Shown: positions 17,436-28,089 of the stretch, in pieces
How the letters are laid out: the number at the start of each line of letters is the position of its first letter
Numbering within the stretch: position 1 is the first letter of the stretch
Assembly: GCA_947632485.1 (NCBI GenBank)
Contig: CANRPJ010000001.1
Coordinates: 154,202 to 218,201, forward strand
Length of the DNA: 64,000 nucleotides
Direction of reading: 5' to 3'
Source of the DNA: an uncultured Muribaculaceae bacterium
GTDB taxonomy: Bacteria; Bacteroidota; Bacteroidia; Bacteroidales; Muribaculaceae
Made by a program: the position numbers and the translations under genes
Notes under the pieces: generated by a model
Seen by the model: the letters and a program-made list of their open reading frames with translations, nothing else
Database searches by the model: none
Told to the model about the DNA's origin: nothing

Positions 17436-17948
17436 ATGAAATTAGTAAGACTCATGCCTCAGACCCAGCTTGGAGGGTTTGATTGCGGTGATGAGGATCT
17501 TAACAACTTTCTCCTTGAAGATGCCAAAGGCTTCCTCGAGAAGAGAATTGCGACTTCATATCTCCTTGTAGATGAGGATAATATTGTAGCCTATTTTTGT
17601 CTTCTGAATGATAAAATAAGCCGTCAGGATATAACTAACAGTCAATGGAAGAAGATAAAAGGAGGGTATCCGGAAAGTAAGCGTTTCGGTAGTTATCCTG
17701 CTATAAAGATTGGTAGATTTGCAGTTTCTTCAAAGTATAGAGGGCGCAACATAGGTACCGATTTAATGAATCTTCTTAAGGGAATGCTTAATAATAATCC
17801 TAATTATTCCGCTTTCAGGTATCTTACGGTTGATGCATATCTTTCAGCAATAGACTTTTATCAAAAAAATAAATTTAAGATTCTGTCTGAAAAGATTCTT
17901 AATGACCACACGCGTCTGATGTTTTTCGATATGTTAGAACTGGAATAG
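17436..17948 (+). CDS. GNAT-family N-acetyltransferase (TA-toxin-like)
   Basis: GFDCGDEDLNNFLLEDA N-terminus, YPAIKIGRFAVSSKYRGRNIGTDLMNLLKGM acetyl-CoA binding motif, LTVDAYLSAIDFYQKNKFK. Confidence 0.88.
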   Translation: MKLVRLMPQTQLGGFDCGDEDLNNFLLEDAKGFLEKRIATSYLLVDEDNIVAYFCLLNDKISRQDITNSQWKKIKGGYPESKRFGSYPAIKIGRFAVSSKYRGRNIGTDLMNLLKGMLNNNPNYSAFRYLTVDAYLSAIDFYQKNKFKILSEKILNDHTRLMFFDMLELE

Positions 17949-17951
17949 CTC

Positions 17952-18614
17952 ATGCTTATCTACCATATTGATTCGCGTGTAGAGGCATTCTCTACTGAAA
18001 GATGTGATTCTCTGGATTTTCCGGTGCTGCTCCCACGAAAGCAGACTCACGGACTCCAATCTGCTGTCATAAATAGTCTCTCCGATGAATCCGTCACCGA
18101 TGGTGTAGATGCCTTGATAACTTGCCAACCGGGTCTGAGAATAGGAGTCAAGACCGCCGATTGTGTGCCTCTGCTTCTTTATGACCCATCGTCAGAGGCG
18201 ATAGCTGCCATTCATTCAGGCTGGAAAGGTACTCTGGGCAATATAGCGTGTATTACGGTTGCCCGGATAGCAGATGAACTGGGCGGCGATCCGGCGCGAA
18301 TGAAAGCTGTGATCGGGCCCTGTATCCATATTGAGGCTTTCGAGGTGGGCGATGAGCTCTATGAAAAGTTCCTGTTAGCTGGCAGGGGAGCGTGGTGCCA
18401 CAGGATGCCTAAATTCGGAAGTGACGCCGACGAGAAATGGCATATCGATCTTCCTGGGATCTGCGAGTCGCAACTGCTCGAGGCCGGAGTGAAGCATATT
18501 GAAAAGCGGCCGGAATGCACTTATTCTCACCCCGACCGCTTCTGGTCAGCCCGCCGTCTTGGACCGGACTTTGCCGATCAGCGGATTCTAAATTGTATCA
18601 GCCTGTTACCTTGA
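17952..18614 (+). CDS. pgeF: Polyphenol oxidase / laccase-domain (YfiH, PgeF-like) protein
   Basis: GVDALITCQPGLRIGVKTADCVPLLLYDP; AAIHSGWKGTLGNI; GPCIHIEAFEVG. Confidence 0.9.
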   Translation: MLIYHIDSRVEAFSTERCDSLDFPVLLPRKQTHGLQSAVINSLSDESVTDGVDALITCQPGLRIGVKTADCVPLLLYDPSSEAIAAIHSGWKGTLGNIACITVARIADELGGDPARMKAVIGPCIHIEAFEVGDELYEKFLLAGRGAWCHRMPKFGSDADEKWHIDLPGICESQLLEAGVKHIEKRPECTYSHPDRFWSARRLGPDFADQRILNCISLLP

Positions 18615-18617
18615 TTG

Positions 18618-19811
18618 TCAGTCGAGGCAGGCATCGAGCGATTTCTCTATTGCCTTACGATCCATATCGCGGCCGATGAATACTATCTTCTCCATTCTGT
18701 CGCCATACTCAGGATCCCAATCTTGCTCCAGACCGGGCTCAAGCAGCATTATCTGTCGCAGTTCCTCTTCAGGCGCTGTGGCATACCATTGGCCGGCCTC
18801 TGTGAGCTTCTTCTGCCTGCCGGCCTGCTCGAAGAGATAAGACATATCAGGGTTCTGGCTGAAATAGCATACACCCTTGGCACGAATCACACTCGACGGC
18901 CATTCGGAGCCGGCAAATCTATCGAACTTGCTCAGGTCGAAAGGTCTGCGACGGTAATAAACGAAGGTTGAGATGCCATATTCCTCCGCTTCTCCCTCAT
19001 CGTGATGATGGTGGTGGTGATGCTCATGCTCATGATCATGATGATGCTCATGCTCATGATGATGCTCCTCCTCTTCCTCATCTTCATCATCTATATTCTC
19101 AAGCTCGCGTACCCACGTAGCCGAAGTTGCAACCTTATCAAAATCAAAAAGATGAGTATTGAGCAGATCGGTCAGGGGGATATTACCGTAATCGCATTCA
19201 AGGATTCTTGCATGAGGCTGAATAGCACGGATTATCGCCTTAAGATGACCTATCCCATCTTTGGTCACTTCCGAGGCCTTGTTGAGCAGCACAATATTGC
19301 AGAATTCTATCTGCTGGATAATGAGATTCTCTATATCGTCTTCCTCAATACCGGTTCGCTTCAAATCCTCGCCGCAGCCAAACTCATCGCGCATTCTCAG
19401 AGCATCGACCACTGTGCAGATGCAATCGAGCCGCGGACGGGGAGCATCTTCATTGTCAGCCTGATTCATCATGCAGATAGTCTGAGCTATAGGAGCAGGC
19501 TCACAGATTCCGCTCGCTTCAATCACGATGTAATCAAACCTCTTCATCTCAAGAATATCGGCAATCTGCTTCATCAGGTCGGCCTTGAGGGTGCAGCAGA
19601 TGCAGCCGTTCTGGAGAGCCACGAGGCTATCGTCTTTCGTATCTACAATTCCTCCTTTCTGAATCAGCGAGGCATCGATATTTACCTCGCCTATGTCGTT
19701 TACGATCACGGCAAACCTTATCCCTCGCTCATTATTAAGGATTCGGTTAAGGAGCGTAGTCTTTCCGCTACCCAGATAGCCGGTAAGCAGAAGTATTGGA
19801 GTTTCTTTCAT
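18618..19811 (-). CDS. CobW/ZNG1-family GTP-binding metallochaperone with His-rich segment
   Basis: PILLLTGYLGSGKTTLLNRIL; NGCICCTLKADL (CxCC motif); EEEEHHHEHEHHHDHEHEHHHHHHHDEGEAEE. Confidence 0.93.
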   Translation of the reverse strand: MKETPILLLTGYLGSGKTTLLNRILNNERGIRFAVIVNDIGEVNIDASLIQKGGIVDTKDDSLVALQNGCICCTLKADLMKQIADILEMKRFDYIVIEASGICEPAPIAQTICMMNQADNEDAPRPRLDCICTVVDALRMRDEFGCGEDLKRTGIEEDDIENLIIQQIEFCNIVLLNKASEVTKDGIGHLKAIIRAIQPHARILECDYGNIPLTDLLNTHLFDFDKVATSATWVRELENIDDEDEEEEEHHHEHEHHHDHEHEHHHHHHHDEGEAEEYGISTFVYYRRRPFDLSKFDRFAGSEWPSSVIRAKGVCYFSQNPDMSYLFEQAGRQKKLTEAGQWYATAPEEELRQIMLLEPGLEQDWDPEYGDRMEKIVFIGRDMDRKAIEKSLDACLD

Positions 19812-19844
19812 ATCTTTTTTATCTTTATTTAAGTTACAATTATT

Positions 19845-20720
19845 TCATGCAGAACCTGCCACCAAAAGCCCGAGGCTGATCATCAGTAGCATAAGATCCA
19901 TCGCTTTGGCTCCGATATTGCGTTCGCGAAGCACAATCATACCATAGAAAAACGGTACCACCACGCTACCGCGGCGTAGCATCGAGACCACGGAAACCAG
20001 GGCTTCCTCATTAGAGAGCACGTAGAAATACAATGCGTCGGCTCCGGTCAGAAACAGCGAGATCAAGGGAATAGTCCATCGCCAACGGAATTTCACTGAC
20101 TCCGATCTGCCCGTGCTCCTGAGCAGAAGCACCAATGCAATCATAATCACACATTGATAAAACGCAAACCAGGATTGCACATCAACAGGAGTGTACCGCC
20201 GGAGAAGGAATTTATCATAGAGCGCCGAAACAGCACCTAAGGCAGCCGCCCCTACAGAGAGCCACACCCACTTTCCGCCCTGGCCGGATCCCTCTTTGGC
20301 TCCTATACGGGAAATAAAGAACAGTGATGCGAACCCGAGAAGCAACCCCGCCCATTGCAGCGCATTGAGTCGTTCGCCGAAGATAATCATGGCTCCGACA
20401 AGCACCATCACGGGCCTCGATGCGTTGATAGGACCCTGCACCGTAAGAGGAAGATGCTTGATCGCGAAATAGCCCATTAGCCATGACCCCAGCACTATTA
20501 TCGCTTTCAGAAGCACCAGAGCATGAGCCTGGGCACTATTACAGAATCCGAAATTGCCCTTAGAAGCTCCAGCTATGATGAAGGGCAGCATCAGAAGCAA
20601 ACTGAATACCGTAGTAAGCATCAGCACGACAGGCACATTGTTGCCGCGTACCGACAGCTTTTTCATCACATCGTAGATCCCCAGACAGAAAGCTGAGGTC
20701 AATGCGAGACTAATCCACAT
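19845..20720 (-). CDS. EamA/DMT-family transporter
   Basis: Multiple hydrophobic segments, duplicated DMT architecture, GPINASRPVMVLVGAMIIFGERLNALQWAGLLLGFASLF. Confidence 0.8.
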   Translation of the reverse strand: MWISLALTSAFCLGIYDVMKKLSVRGNNVPVVLMLTTVFSLLLMLPFIIAGASKGNFGFCNSAQAHALVLLKAIIVLGSWLMGYFAIKHLPLTVQGPINASRPVMVLVGAMIIFGERLNALQWAGLLLGFASLFFISRIGAKEGSGQGGKWVWLSVGAAALGAVSALYDKFLLRRYTPVDVQSWFAFYQCVIMIALVLLLRSTGRSESVKFRWRWTIPLISLFLTGADALYFYVLSNEEALVSVVSMLRRGSVVVPFFYGMIVLRERNIGAKAMDLMLLMISLGLLVAGSA

Positions 20721-20726
20721 CTTTTA

Positions 20727-21941
20727 TCAGCGCCCTTGACGCATTAACCGGTCGGTTGCTATGGCCACACAGGAGTCTGACCATACATTTTCGCAGGTCT
20801 CGACCATATCTATTATTGTATAGATCGGGAGAATTACACCCATAATTGCCATAGCTCCAGGCACATCAGATATCAGCGATACCGTAAGGAAATAGCACCC
20901 CATCGGCACTCCGGCATTACCCACCGCCGAAATTACCGCTATCAGCACCCATAGCACTATCTGAGGGAAGGATAGCACGATTCCGGCATTCTGCATCACG
21001 AAAATCGACGTCACGGCTATGAAGGCCGCACAGCCGTTCATATTAAGCGTGGTGCAGATAGGAAGCACGAAGCGAGCCACCTTCGGCGATACCCCCATAC
21101 GGCTCTCGGCGGTCGAGATCGTAAGCGGGAGGGTAGCGGCAGAGCTTTTGGTGAAGAAAGCCGTAAGAAGAGCCGGACTCATACGCGCCATTGCCCGGAA
21201 CGGATTAACCTTATGAGCGCCGAGGAAAGAGGGGAGCACTACGAGCATCTGCAGCAGATTAGCCGCTATCACTACAAGAGTATATTTGCCCAGCGACTCC
21301 ATAATCACTCCTCCGCTCATCTGCGTAGTGAGCTGGGCGGCGAAGGCAAGAATTCCCAGAGGCAATACAGCTATCAGCCATCTGATCAGCATAAAGAGCA
21401 GGTCTTGAGCTCCGGTCACAAGGTTCTTCAGCGTCTGCTTTGAATCCGATTCCGGAAGTCGGGAGATTCCTATTCCGAAAGCAAAGGCGAGCATCAGCAC
21501 TCCAAGCACATTGCCAGCTGCAAAGGGCTTCACTATGTTGTCGGGAATCGTATCCAGCAGATAGTCAAGGTAAGAGCCCTGCTCTTCGCCGCCGGTTGCC
21601 GTACTGTCACCATTATTTAGGAAAGACTCCGCCATATTGCCGGGGGCTACAAGATAATAGACCGCCACGCCTACCACAGCAGCAAGGAGCGTGGTCAGCA
21701 GCGTATAACGTATCGTGCGCAGAAACATTCGCCCCATATCTTTTTCCTCACCCATCTTCATCATTGTGGCCGTCACTGCTATAGCAATCGTAGGAATGGC
21801 AAGAAGCTGGAAGAGACGAGTGTAGATCTTGGCGATCACAGTCATCGTCTGATTGATGCCTTCTATATTGAGGAGTCCTATTCCGGCTCCTAAAAGCAGG
21901 GCGGCTATCCATATCACCGCCTGTCGGTTGCGTGTAGTCAT
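20727..21941 (-). CDS. Dicarboxylate/amino acid:cation symporter (DAACS family)
   Basis: FFTKSSAATLPLTISTAESRMGVSPKVARFVLPICTTLNMNGCA signature. Confidence 0.92.
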   Translation of the reverse strand: MTTRNRQAVIWIAALLLGAGIGLLNIEGINQTMTVIAKIYTRLFQLLAIPTIAIAVTATMMKMGEEKDMGRMFLRTIRYTLLTTLLAAVVGVAVYYLVAPGNMAESFLNNGDSTATGGEEQGSYLDYLLDTIPDNIVKPFAAGNVLGVLMLAFAFGIGISRLPESDSKQTLKNLVTGAQDLLFMLIRWLIAVLPLGILAFAAQLTTQMSGGVIMESLGKYTLVVIAANLLQMLVVLPSFLGAHKVNPFRAMARMSPALLTAFFTKSSAATLPLTISTAESRMGVSPKVARFVLPICTTLNMNGCAAFIAVTSIFVMQNAGIVLSFPQIVLWVLIAVISAVGNAGVPMGCYFLTVSLISDVPGAMAIMGVILPIYTIIDMVETCENVWSDSCVAIATDRLMRQGR

Positions 21942-22059
21942 TATCTTTTCATTGCGGCCCGTGCCGGTTTAATTATACTGCAAAGGTAATAAATTGAACC
22001 GGATAAGAAACCGAAAGACGCTTGATCATTGTTGATGAAAAAGTTGTATCTTTGCAAAA

Positions 22060-22971
22060 ATGGATTCCGTTGAGCTCAACACAATTCCTCAGTATGCCGA
22101 TCTATTAGGTTTTGAGGTGCTCCACCCCCAGATCTCAGTGATCGACCTGGAGAAGATGCCTTCCGACCTTATCGGGAGAAAGCGTTTCGGCTTCTATTGC
22201 GTGCTGCTTAAGGATCATTATAACGGTAGAATCAGCTATGGCCGCGGCCACTATGAGTATCAGGCCGGGACGATGATCTTCACTTCGCCCGGACAGGTGA
22301 TCGGCATTGATATGGAGGGAGAAGACAACCATTCAAAAGGTTACTTCCTCATGATCCACCCCGACTTTCTCGTAAGCACACCTTTGGCCAACAGAATCAA
22401 GGATTATTTCTTCTTCGCTTACGATGTGAATGAAGCGCTCCAGATGTCGGAAAATGAGAAAGAAACAATCCTTAACCTGTTTCGCAGTATAGAAGGGGAG
22501 TTGAGGGCTACCCACGACACTCATACGCGCACTATCGTGGTCTCCTATATTGAGACAATGCTTAATTATTGCCTGCGATTCTTCGACAGGCAGTTTGCCA
22601 TGAGCAAAACCGACAGCACCAACATCATAAGCCGGTTTGAGAAAGTGCTTACAGAATATTATTCTAAAGATATGGCAGCCGAGCTGGGTGTTCCGTCAGT
22701 AAGCTACTGTGCCGGCTGCATGAATCTTTCGCCTAATTATTTCGGAGAGCTGATTAAGAAGGAGACCGGACGGTCGCCTCAGCAATTCATTCACTCCTTC
22801 ATCATAGATAAGGCCAAGTTTCATCTCCTCTCTACATCAATGAATATAAGCGAGGTAGCCTATCATCTCGGCTTTTGCTATCCGCACCATTTCTCACGGC
22901 TTTTCAAGAAGCATACCGGTATGTCGCCTATCGAATTCAAGCATTCCGGCAATAATCTCAGATCCCTGTAG
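22060..22971 (+). CDS. AraC-family transcriptional regulator
   Basis: C-terminal double HTH: MNLSPNYFGELIKKETGRSPQQFIHSFIIDKAKFHLLSTSMNISEVAYHLGFCYPHHFSRLFKKHTGMSPIEF. Confidence 0.93.
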   Translation: MDSVELNTIPQYADLLGFEVLHPQISVIDLEKMPSDLIGRKRFGFYCVLLKDHYNGRISYGRGHYEYQAGTMIFTSPGQVIGIDMEGEDNHSKGYFLMIHPDFLVSTPLANRIKDYFFFAYDVNEALQMSENEKETILNLFRSIEGELRATHDTHTRTIVVSYIETMLNYCLRFFDRQFAMSKTDSTNIISRFEKVLTEYYSKDMAAELGVPSVSYCAGCMNLSPNYFGELIKKETGRSPQQFIHSFIIDKAKFHLLSTSMNISEVAYHLGFCYPHHFSRLFKKHTGMSPIEFKHSGNNLRSL

Positions 22972-22986
22972 CCCTCCGGGATTGCT

Positions 22987-23826
22987 TCATCTCCAGCCCA
23001 TAAACATCTTCACTACCTCCGGATCGTGATGATCGAAGAATAAGCTTTTACCCGTATCTAAGGTAGCTATAGCCGCCATATCCTCATCTGATAAGGTGAA
23101 ATCAAAGATGTTGAGATTCTGCTCCATTCGTTCCTTGCGAACCGACTTTGGAATAATGATTATTCCGCGCTGAGTAAGCCATCGGAGAGCTACCTGAGCC
23201 ACACTCTTGCCATATTTCTTTCCGATCTCCTCGAGAAGGGGATTGGTGAAAAAGTTGTTGCGTCCCTCAGCGAGAGGACCCCACGACATCGTCTGGCAGC
23301 CATAGTCCGCCATAATCTTCTGAGATTCAATCTGCTGATCAAACACATGGGTTTCCACCTGGTTCACCATCGGCGGAATCTCCACATTGCTTGCGAAATC
23401 AATGAAATGGTCAGGATAGAAATTGCTTACTCCTATTGCACGCAGCTTACCCTCCTTATAGGCTTCCTCCAGAGCGCGATAGGCTCCATAGCGGTCGCAG
23501 AAAGGCTGATGAAGCAGCATCAGATCCAGATAGTCTGTATCCAGTTTGGAAAGACTCTCACCGATAGAGGCCTTAGCTTTCTCATAACCGTAGTTGGAAA
23601 TCCATACTTTCGATACGATAAACAAATCTTCACGCCGGATACCGCTCTTCTTCACCGCAGCTCCTACTCCTTCTTCATTATTGTAGGCTTGCGCGGTATC
23701 AATCATGCGGTAACCTACACTCAATGCATCACTTACACACCTTTCACACTCGGCCGGATCCACCTGGTACACACCATAGCCTATTATCGGCATTTCAATG
23801 CCGTTGTTTAGTTTTACCGTTTCCAT
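22987..23826 (-). CDS. Aldo/keto reductase
   Basis: GVYQVDPAECERCVSDALSVGYRMIDTAQAYNNEEGVG; YLDLMLLHQPF; IIIIPKSVRKERMEQNLNIFDF. Confidence 0.93.
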   Translation of the reverse strand: METVKLNNGIEMPIIGYGVYQVDPAECERCVSDALSVGYRMIDTAQAYNNEEGVGAAVKKSGIRREDLFIVSKVWISNYGYEKAKASIGESLSKLDTDYLDLMLLHQPFCDRYGAYRALEEAYKEGKLRAIGVSNFYPDHFIDFASNVEIPPMVNQVETHVFDQQIESQKIMADYGCQTMSWGPLAEGRNNFFTNPLLEEIGKKYGKSVAQVALRWLTQRGIIIIPKSVRKERMEQNLNIFDFTLSDEDMAAIATLDTGKSLFFDHHDPEVVKMFMGWR

Positions 23827-23834
23827 AATCCTTC

Positions 23835-24488
23835 TTAACGTTTAATTTTCAAATCATTAAGCCAATTGTCCACGCTTTTCTGCGCTGCAGCCTGATTCTC
23901 CTGTGCCACCTTTCCTTGCACTGCCAGACCTTTGCCCACGGCTACCTCAGCTCCCTTGCAGGCACCCGCTATCTTGCGGTCAGTTCCGCCCATACCGCTT
24001 CCCTCATGGGTGATGAAAGGAATAACCGTTTTTCCGTTCCAGTCATGCTTCTCTATAAAGGTGTAAACGCACATCGGCACTTCTCCCCACCAGTTAGGAT
24101 AACCCAGAAAGATAATGTCGTAGTCTTCAATATTTTTATCACCTTTTATAGCCGGACGGGCATTGGCTTGCTTCTCCTTCTTCGCTTTCTCAATACACTC
24201 GTTGTAATTGTGGGGATAGGGAGTGGCCGGCTCAATTTCAAAACGGTCAGCGCCTGTTGCATCGGCTATCATATCCGCGATAATATGGGTATTACCCTTT
24301 TCAATGACTCCTACATTATAGTTCTCTCCTGTGTGTGAGAAAAATACTACAAGTTTCTTACCTTCGGTTTTCATATTCTTGTTCTCTTTCTTGTTCTCTG
24401 GTTTCTTACCCGTTTCTGAAGCACAGGCAGCAGATAGAAGTATCGCTCCAAGTGCAAATAAGGTCACGGTGAGTATTCTTTTTATCAT
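23835..24488 (-). CDS. Flavodoxin-family lipoprotein
   Basis: Lipobox-like AACAS; KKLVVFFSHTGENYNVG; FLGYPNWWGEVPMCVYTFIEKHDWNGKTVIPFITHEGSG. Confidence 0.88.
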   Translation of the reverse strand: MIKRILTVTLFALGAILLSAACASETGKKPENKKENKNMKTEGKKLVVFFSHTGENYNVGVIEKGNTHIIADMIADATGADRFEIEPATPYPHNYNECIEKAKKEKQANARPAIKGDKNIEDYDIIFLGYPNWWGEVPMCVYTFIEKHDWNGKTVIPFITHEGSGMGGTDRKIAGACKGAEVAVGKGLAVQGKVAQENQAAAQKSVDNWLNDLKIKR

Positions 24489-24657
24489 CTCTTTCTCCTT
24501 GAATGTTTCTATTATTACAACACTGCCAGGCCAAAAGATGCTTTAACACATTTCCACGAATGCTAACCCATATTCCTTTTTCTCACCCCTGCCTACAAAA
24601 GAATAGGAGAGCGACCCGTAGAGTCACCCTCCAATTCTATCTAAAGTTTCTGTATCT

Positions 24658-26556
24658 TTACTTCACTTCCTCGAAGTCCACATCAGTTACGTCTTTCTCG
24701 TCCTGATGGGGTGCCTGAGCTCCCGGCTGAGGACCAGCCTGACCTGCGCCAGCTGCCTGCTGAGCGTTGTAGATGTCCTGCGAAGCGGCCTGGAGAGCAT
24801 CGGTCAGAGCCTTCTCAGCACTGTCGATATCCTCTACGAGCTGCTGCTTGTGCACCTCTTTCAGACGCTCCAGAGCGGCGTCGATCGTAGCCTTCTTGTC
24901 GGCCGGAATCTTATCGCCGAGCTCCTTGATCTGCTTCTCGGTCTGGAAGATCACGCTGTCGGCATGGTTGAGCTTATCAATGCGCTCCTTAGCCTTGCGG
25001 TCAGCCTCTTCGTTAGCCTTGGCCTCATCGCGCATACGGTTGATCTCAGCCTCGCTAAGGCCGCTTGAAGCCTCGATGCGGATACTCTGCTCCTTACCGG
25101 TTGCCTTATCCTTGGCCGAAACGTTAAGGATACCGTTGGCATCTACCTCAAACGTAACCTCAATCTGCGGAACACCACGCGGAGCCGGTGCTATACCGCC
25201 GAGGTTGAACTCACCGAGCAGTTTGTCGTCGGCTGCCATCGGGCGCTCGCCCTGGAGCACTCGGATAGTTACCTCCGGCTGGTTGTCGGCTGCCGTTGAG
25301 AAGGTCTCGCTCTTTCTAGTAGGAATCGTAGTGTTAGCCTCGATCAGCTTCGTCATTACGCCACCGAGAGTCTCGATACCGATCGACAGAGGCACTACAT
25401 CAAGCAGAAGCACGTCTTTCACGTCGCCGCTCAGCACGCCACCCTGAATAGCTGCGCCGATTGCCACAACCTCATCGGGGTTTACGCCCTTGTTAGGCTC
25501 TTTGCCGAATATCTCCTTCACCTTTGCCTGGATAGCAGGAATACGGGTAGAACCGCCTACGAGAATCACTTCGTCGATATCAGCTGCCGTCAGCTTGGCA
25601 TCTTCAAGAGCCTTCACGCACGGAGCCTTCACTGCCTCGATAAGCTTCTCGGCAAGCTGCTCAAACTTAGCGCGGGTAAGCGTCTTCACGAGGTGCTTCG
25701 GACCGGTCTGGGTTGCCGTGATGTAGGGGAGGTTGATCTCCGTAGAAGTTGAGCTCGAAAGTTCGATCTTAGCCTTCTCGGCAGCCTCCTTGAGACGCTG
25801 CATCGCCATCGGGTCCTGACGAAGATCTACGCCCTCATCTTTCTTAAACTCGTCGGCCAGCCAGTCGATAATCACGTGGTCGAAGTCATCACCGCCAAGG
25901 TGGGTATCACCATTGGTAGATTTCACCTCAAATACGCCGTCGCCAAGCTCAAGGATAGAAATATCGAAAGTACCGCCACCGAGGTCGAATACTGCGATCT
26001 TCTGCTCCTTGGTCGATTTGTCGAGTCCGTAGGCAAGAGCGGCTGCCGTAGGCTCGTTCACGATTCTCTTCACCTTCAGACCTGCAATCTCACCGGCCTC
26101 CTTAGTGGCCTGGCGCTGCGAGTCATCAAAGTAAGCAGGAACCGTGATCACTGCTTCTGTCACCTCCTGACCGAGATAATCCTCAGCCGTCTTCTTCATC
26201 TTCTGAAGAATCATTGCTGAAATCTCCTGCGGAGTATAGTCGCGGCCATCGATGTCGACCTTCGGCATATCATTCTGGCATACCACTTTGTAAGGCACGC
26301 GTTTGATCTCGTCTTCTACCTGGTCGCATTTCTCGCCCATGAATCTCTTTATAGAATAGATCGTACGGGTCGGGTTCGTGATAGCCTGACGCTTGGCCGG
26401 ATCGCCTACCTTACGCTCACCGCCATCTACGAATGCTACTACTGAAGGAGTCGTGTTTCTACCTTCGTTGTTTGGAATTACTACAGGATCTTTACCTTCA
26501 AGTACTGCTACGCAGCTGTTGGTCGTTCCCAAGTCAATACCGATTATCTTTCCCAT
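24658..26556 (-). CDS. dnaK: Chaperone protein DnaK (Hsp70)
   Basis: [50 protein letters not shown]. Confidence 0.98.
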   Translation of the reverse strand: MGKIIGIDLGTTNSCVAVLEGKDPVVIPNNEGRNTTPSVVAFVDGGERKVGDPAKRQAITNPTRTIYSIKRFMGEKCDQVEDEIKRVPYKVVCQNDMPKVDIDGRDYTPQEISAMILQKMKKTAEDYLGQEVTEAVITVPAYFDDSQRQATKEAGEIAGLKVKRIVNEPTAAALAYGLDKSTKEQKIAVFDLGGGTFDISILELGDGVFEVKSTNGDTHLGGDDFDHVIIDWLADEFKKDEGVDLRQDPMAMQRLKEAAEKAKIELSSSTSTEINLPYITATQTGPKHLVKTLTRAKFEQLAEKLIEAVKAPCVKALEDAKLTAADIDEVILVGGSTRIPAIQAKVKEIFGKEPNKGVNPDEVVAIGAAIQGGVLSGDVKDVLLLDVVPLSIGIETLGGVMTKLIEANTTIPTRKSETFSTAADNQPEVTIRVLQGERPMAADDKLLGEFNLGGIAPAPRGVPQIEVTFEVDANGILNVSAKDKATGKEQSIRIEASSGLSEAEINRMRDEAKANEEADRKAKERIDKLNHADSVIFQTEKQIKELGDKIPADKKATIDAALERLKEVHKQQLVEDIDSAEKALTDALQAASQDIYNAQQAAGAGQAGPQPGAQAPHQDEKDVTDVDFEEVK

Positions 26557-26901
26557 GATTCAGTATGTTTTATGTGTTTTATAGTTTTCTATCGTTTTTC
26601 TTTTTTATCCGGGAGCGATTTTATTTCGCTCTCGTCAATGTATTAACAAATAACGTGCTAAATGTTTTAATCTCCACGCGCGAAAAAGCGTTTCAGATTG
26701 AAATTCACCGATTTATATTATACTATTTTTACCACCCGGAATTGCATTTCTGCTTCCTTCTCTGACATTTTGGCAGAAAAAGCGACAGATTTTTGTTGAA
26801 AAATAGTGCACAAAACTATCCCGGCAGTGCCAAATATGATAGAAAATTTGTAACTTTGCCTCCTGAGTGTGCATCAAAGCGCACGCTCCACTATATACTA
26901 T

Positions 26902-28089
26902 ATGAAGCCACTTCAAGAGAAACTCAGTTGCTACGACGCGCCTCAGAAGGCGAAAGCCGCTGGAGTATATCCTTACTTTAGAGAAATCGACAGCCCGCAG
27001 GACACGGAAGTGACCATGAACGGCAAGAAAGTTCTCATGTTCGGTTCTAATTCCTATACCGGTCTGACCGACCACCCCAAGGTCATTGAAGCTGCCGTTG
27101 AGGCTACAAGGAAATATGGCACCGGAATGGCCGGATCGCCCTTCCTCAACGGAACCCTCGATATCCATAAGCGCCTCGAAGAGCGACTGGCCGACTATAT
27201 CGGTAAGGAAGATGTGATGCTGTATAGCACCGGATTCGGAGCCAATCTCGGAGTAGTATCTACCGTGACAGGAAGGCAAGATTATGTGATTCTCGATGAG
27301 CAGGATCATGCCTCAATCATTGAAGGAAGAAGGCTTTCGTTCAGCAACTATCTGAAGTATAAGCACAACGACATGGAGAGCCTCGAGGCTCAGCTGAAGA
27401 GCTGCGAGCCCGATAAGATCAAATTCATCGTTACCGACACGGTGTTCTCCATGGAAGGCGATGTGGCTAATATGCCTGAAATAGTGCGTCTTGCTAAGAA
27501 ATACAACGCTACGGTAATGGCCGATGAGGCCCACGGCATCGGAGTCTTCGGAGAAGGTGGCAGGGGAGTCTGCAACCATTATGGAGTGACCGACGATGTC
27601 GATATCATCATGGGCACCTTCAGCAAATCGCTCGCGTCGCTCGGAGGTTTTATCGCTACTGATAAGGAGATTACCAACTATCTGCGCCATCATTCCCGCT
27701 CTTACATCTTCACCGCAAGCATTACCCCCGCAGCCACAGCCGCCGTCAATGCAGCCCTCGATATCATGATTGCAGAGCCGGAGCGCCAGAAGCATCTCTG
27801 GGAGATTACCAACTACGCGCTCGAAAACTTCCGCGCAATGGGTTGCGAGATTGGTAATACATCTACCCCAATTATACCTCTCTTTATACGCGACGACTAT
27901 AAGACTTTCCACGTGACCCGCGATCTTCTTGACGAAGGCGTATTCGTTAACCCTGTGGTGAGCCCTGCCGTAGCTCCTCACGACACTCTGATTCGCTACT
28001 CTCTAATGGCTACACATACGAAAGATCAGGTTACCCGGTCGCTCGAGGCCATTCAGAAAGTGTTCCGCCGCTACGGTCTTATAAAGTGA
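26902..28089 (+). CDS. PLP-dependent alpha-oxoamine synthase, probable serine palmitoyltransferase
   Basis: NSYTGLTDHPKVIEAA; YSTGFGANLGVVS; DEAHGIGVFGEGGRG; GTFSKSLASLGGF. Resembles Bacteroides SPT more than Kbl. Confidence 0.85.
   Translation: MKPLQEKLSCYDAPQKAKAAGVYPYFREIDSPQDTEVTMNGKKVLMFGSNSYTGLTDHPKVIEAAVEATRKYGTGMAGSPFLNGTLDIHKRLEERLADYIGKEDVMLYSTGFGANLGVVSTVTGRQDYVILDEQDHASIIEGRRLSFSNYLKYKHNDMESLEAQLKSCEPDKIKFIVTDTVFSMEGDVANMPEIVRLAKKYNATVMADEAHGIGVFGEGGRGVCNHYGVTDDVDIIMGTFSKSLASLGGFIATDKEITNYLRHHSRSYIFTASITPAATAAVNAALDIMIAEPERQKHLWEITNYALENFRAMGCEIGNTSTPIIPLFIRDDYKTFHVTRDLLDEGVFVNPVVSPAVAPHDTLIRYSLMATHTKDQVTRSLEAIQKVFRRYGLIK

Noticed and set aside
19002-19832. 276-aa ORF starting MMMVVVMLMLMIMMMLMLMMMLLL
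   Set aside because: Antisense reading of the His-rich tract and body of the CobW-type GTPase; low-complexity artefact.
24773-25447. 224-aa ORF opposite dnaK
   Set aside because: Ser/Leu-rich antisense frame inside a highly conserved gene.
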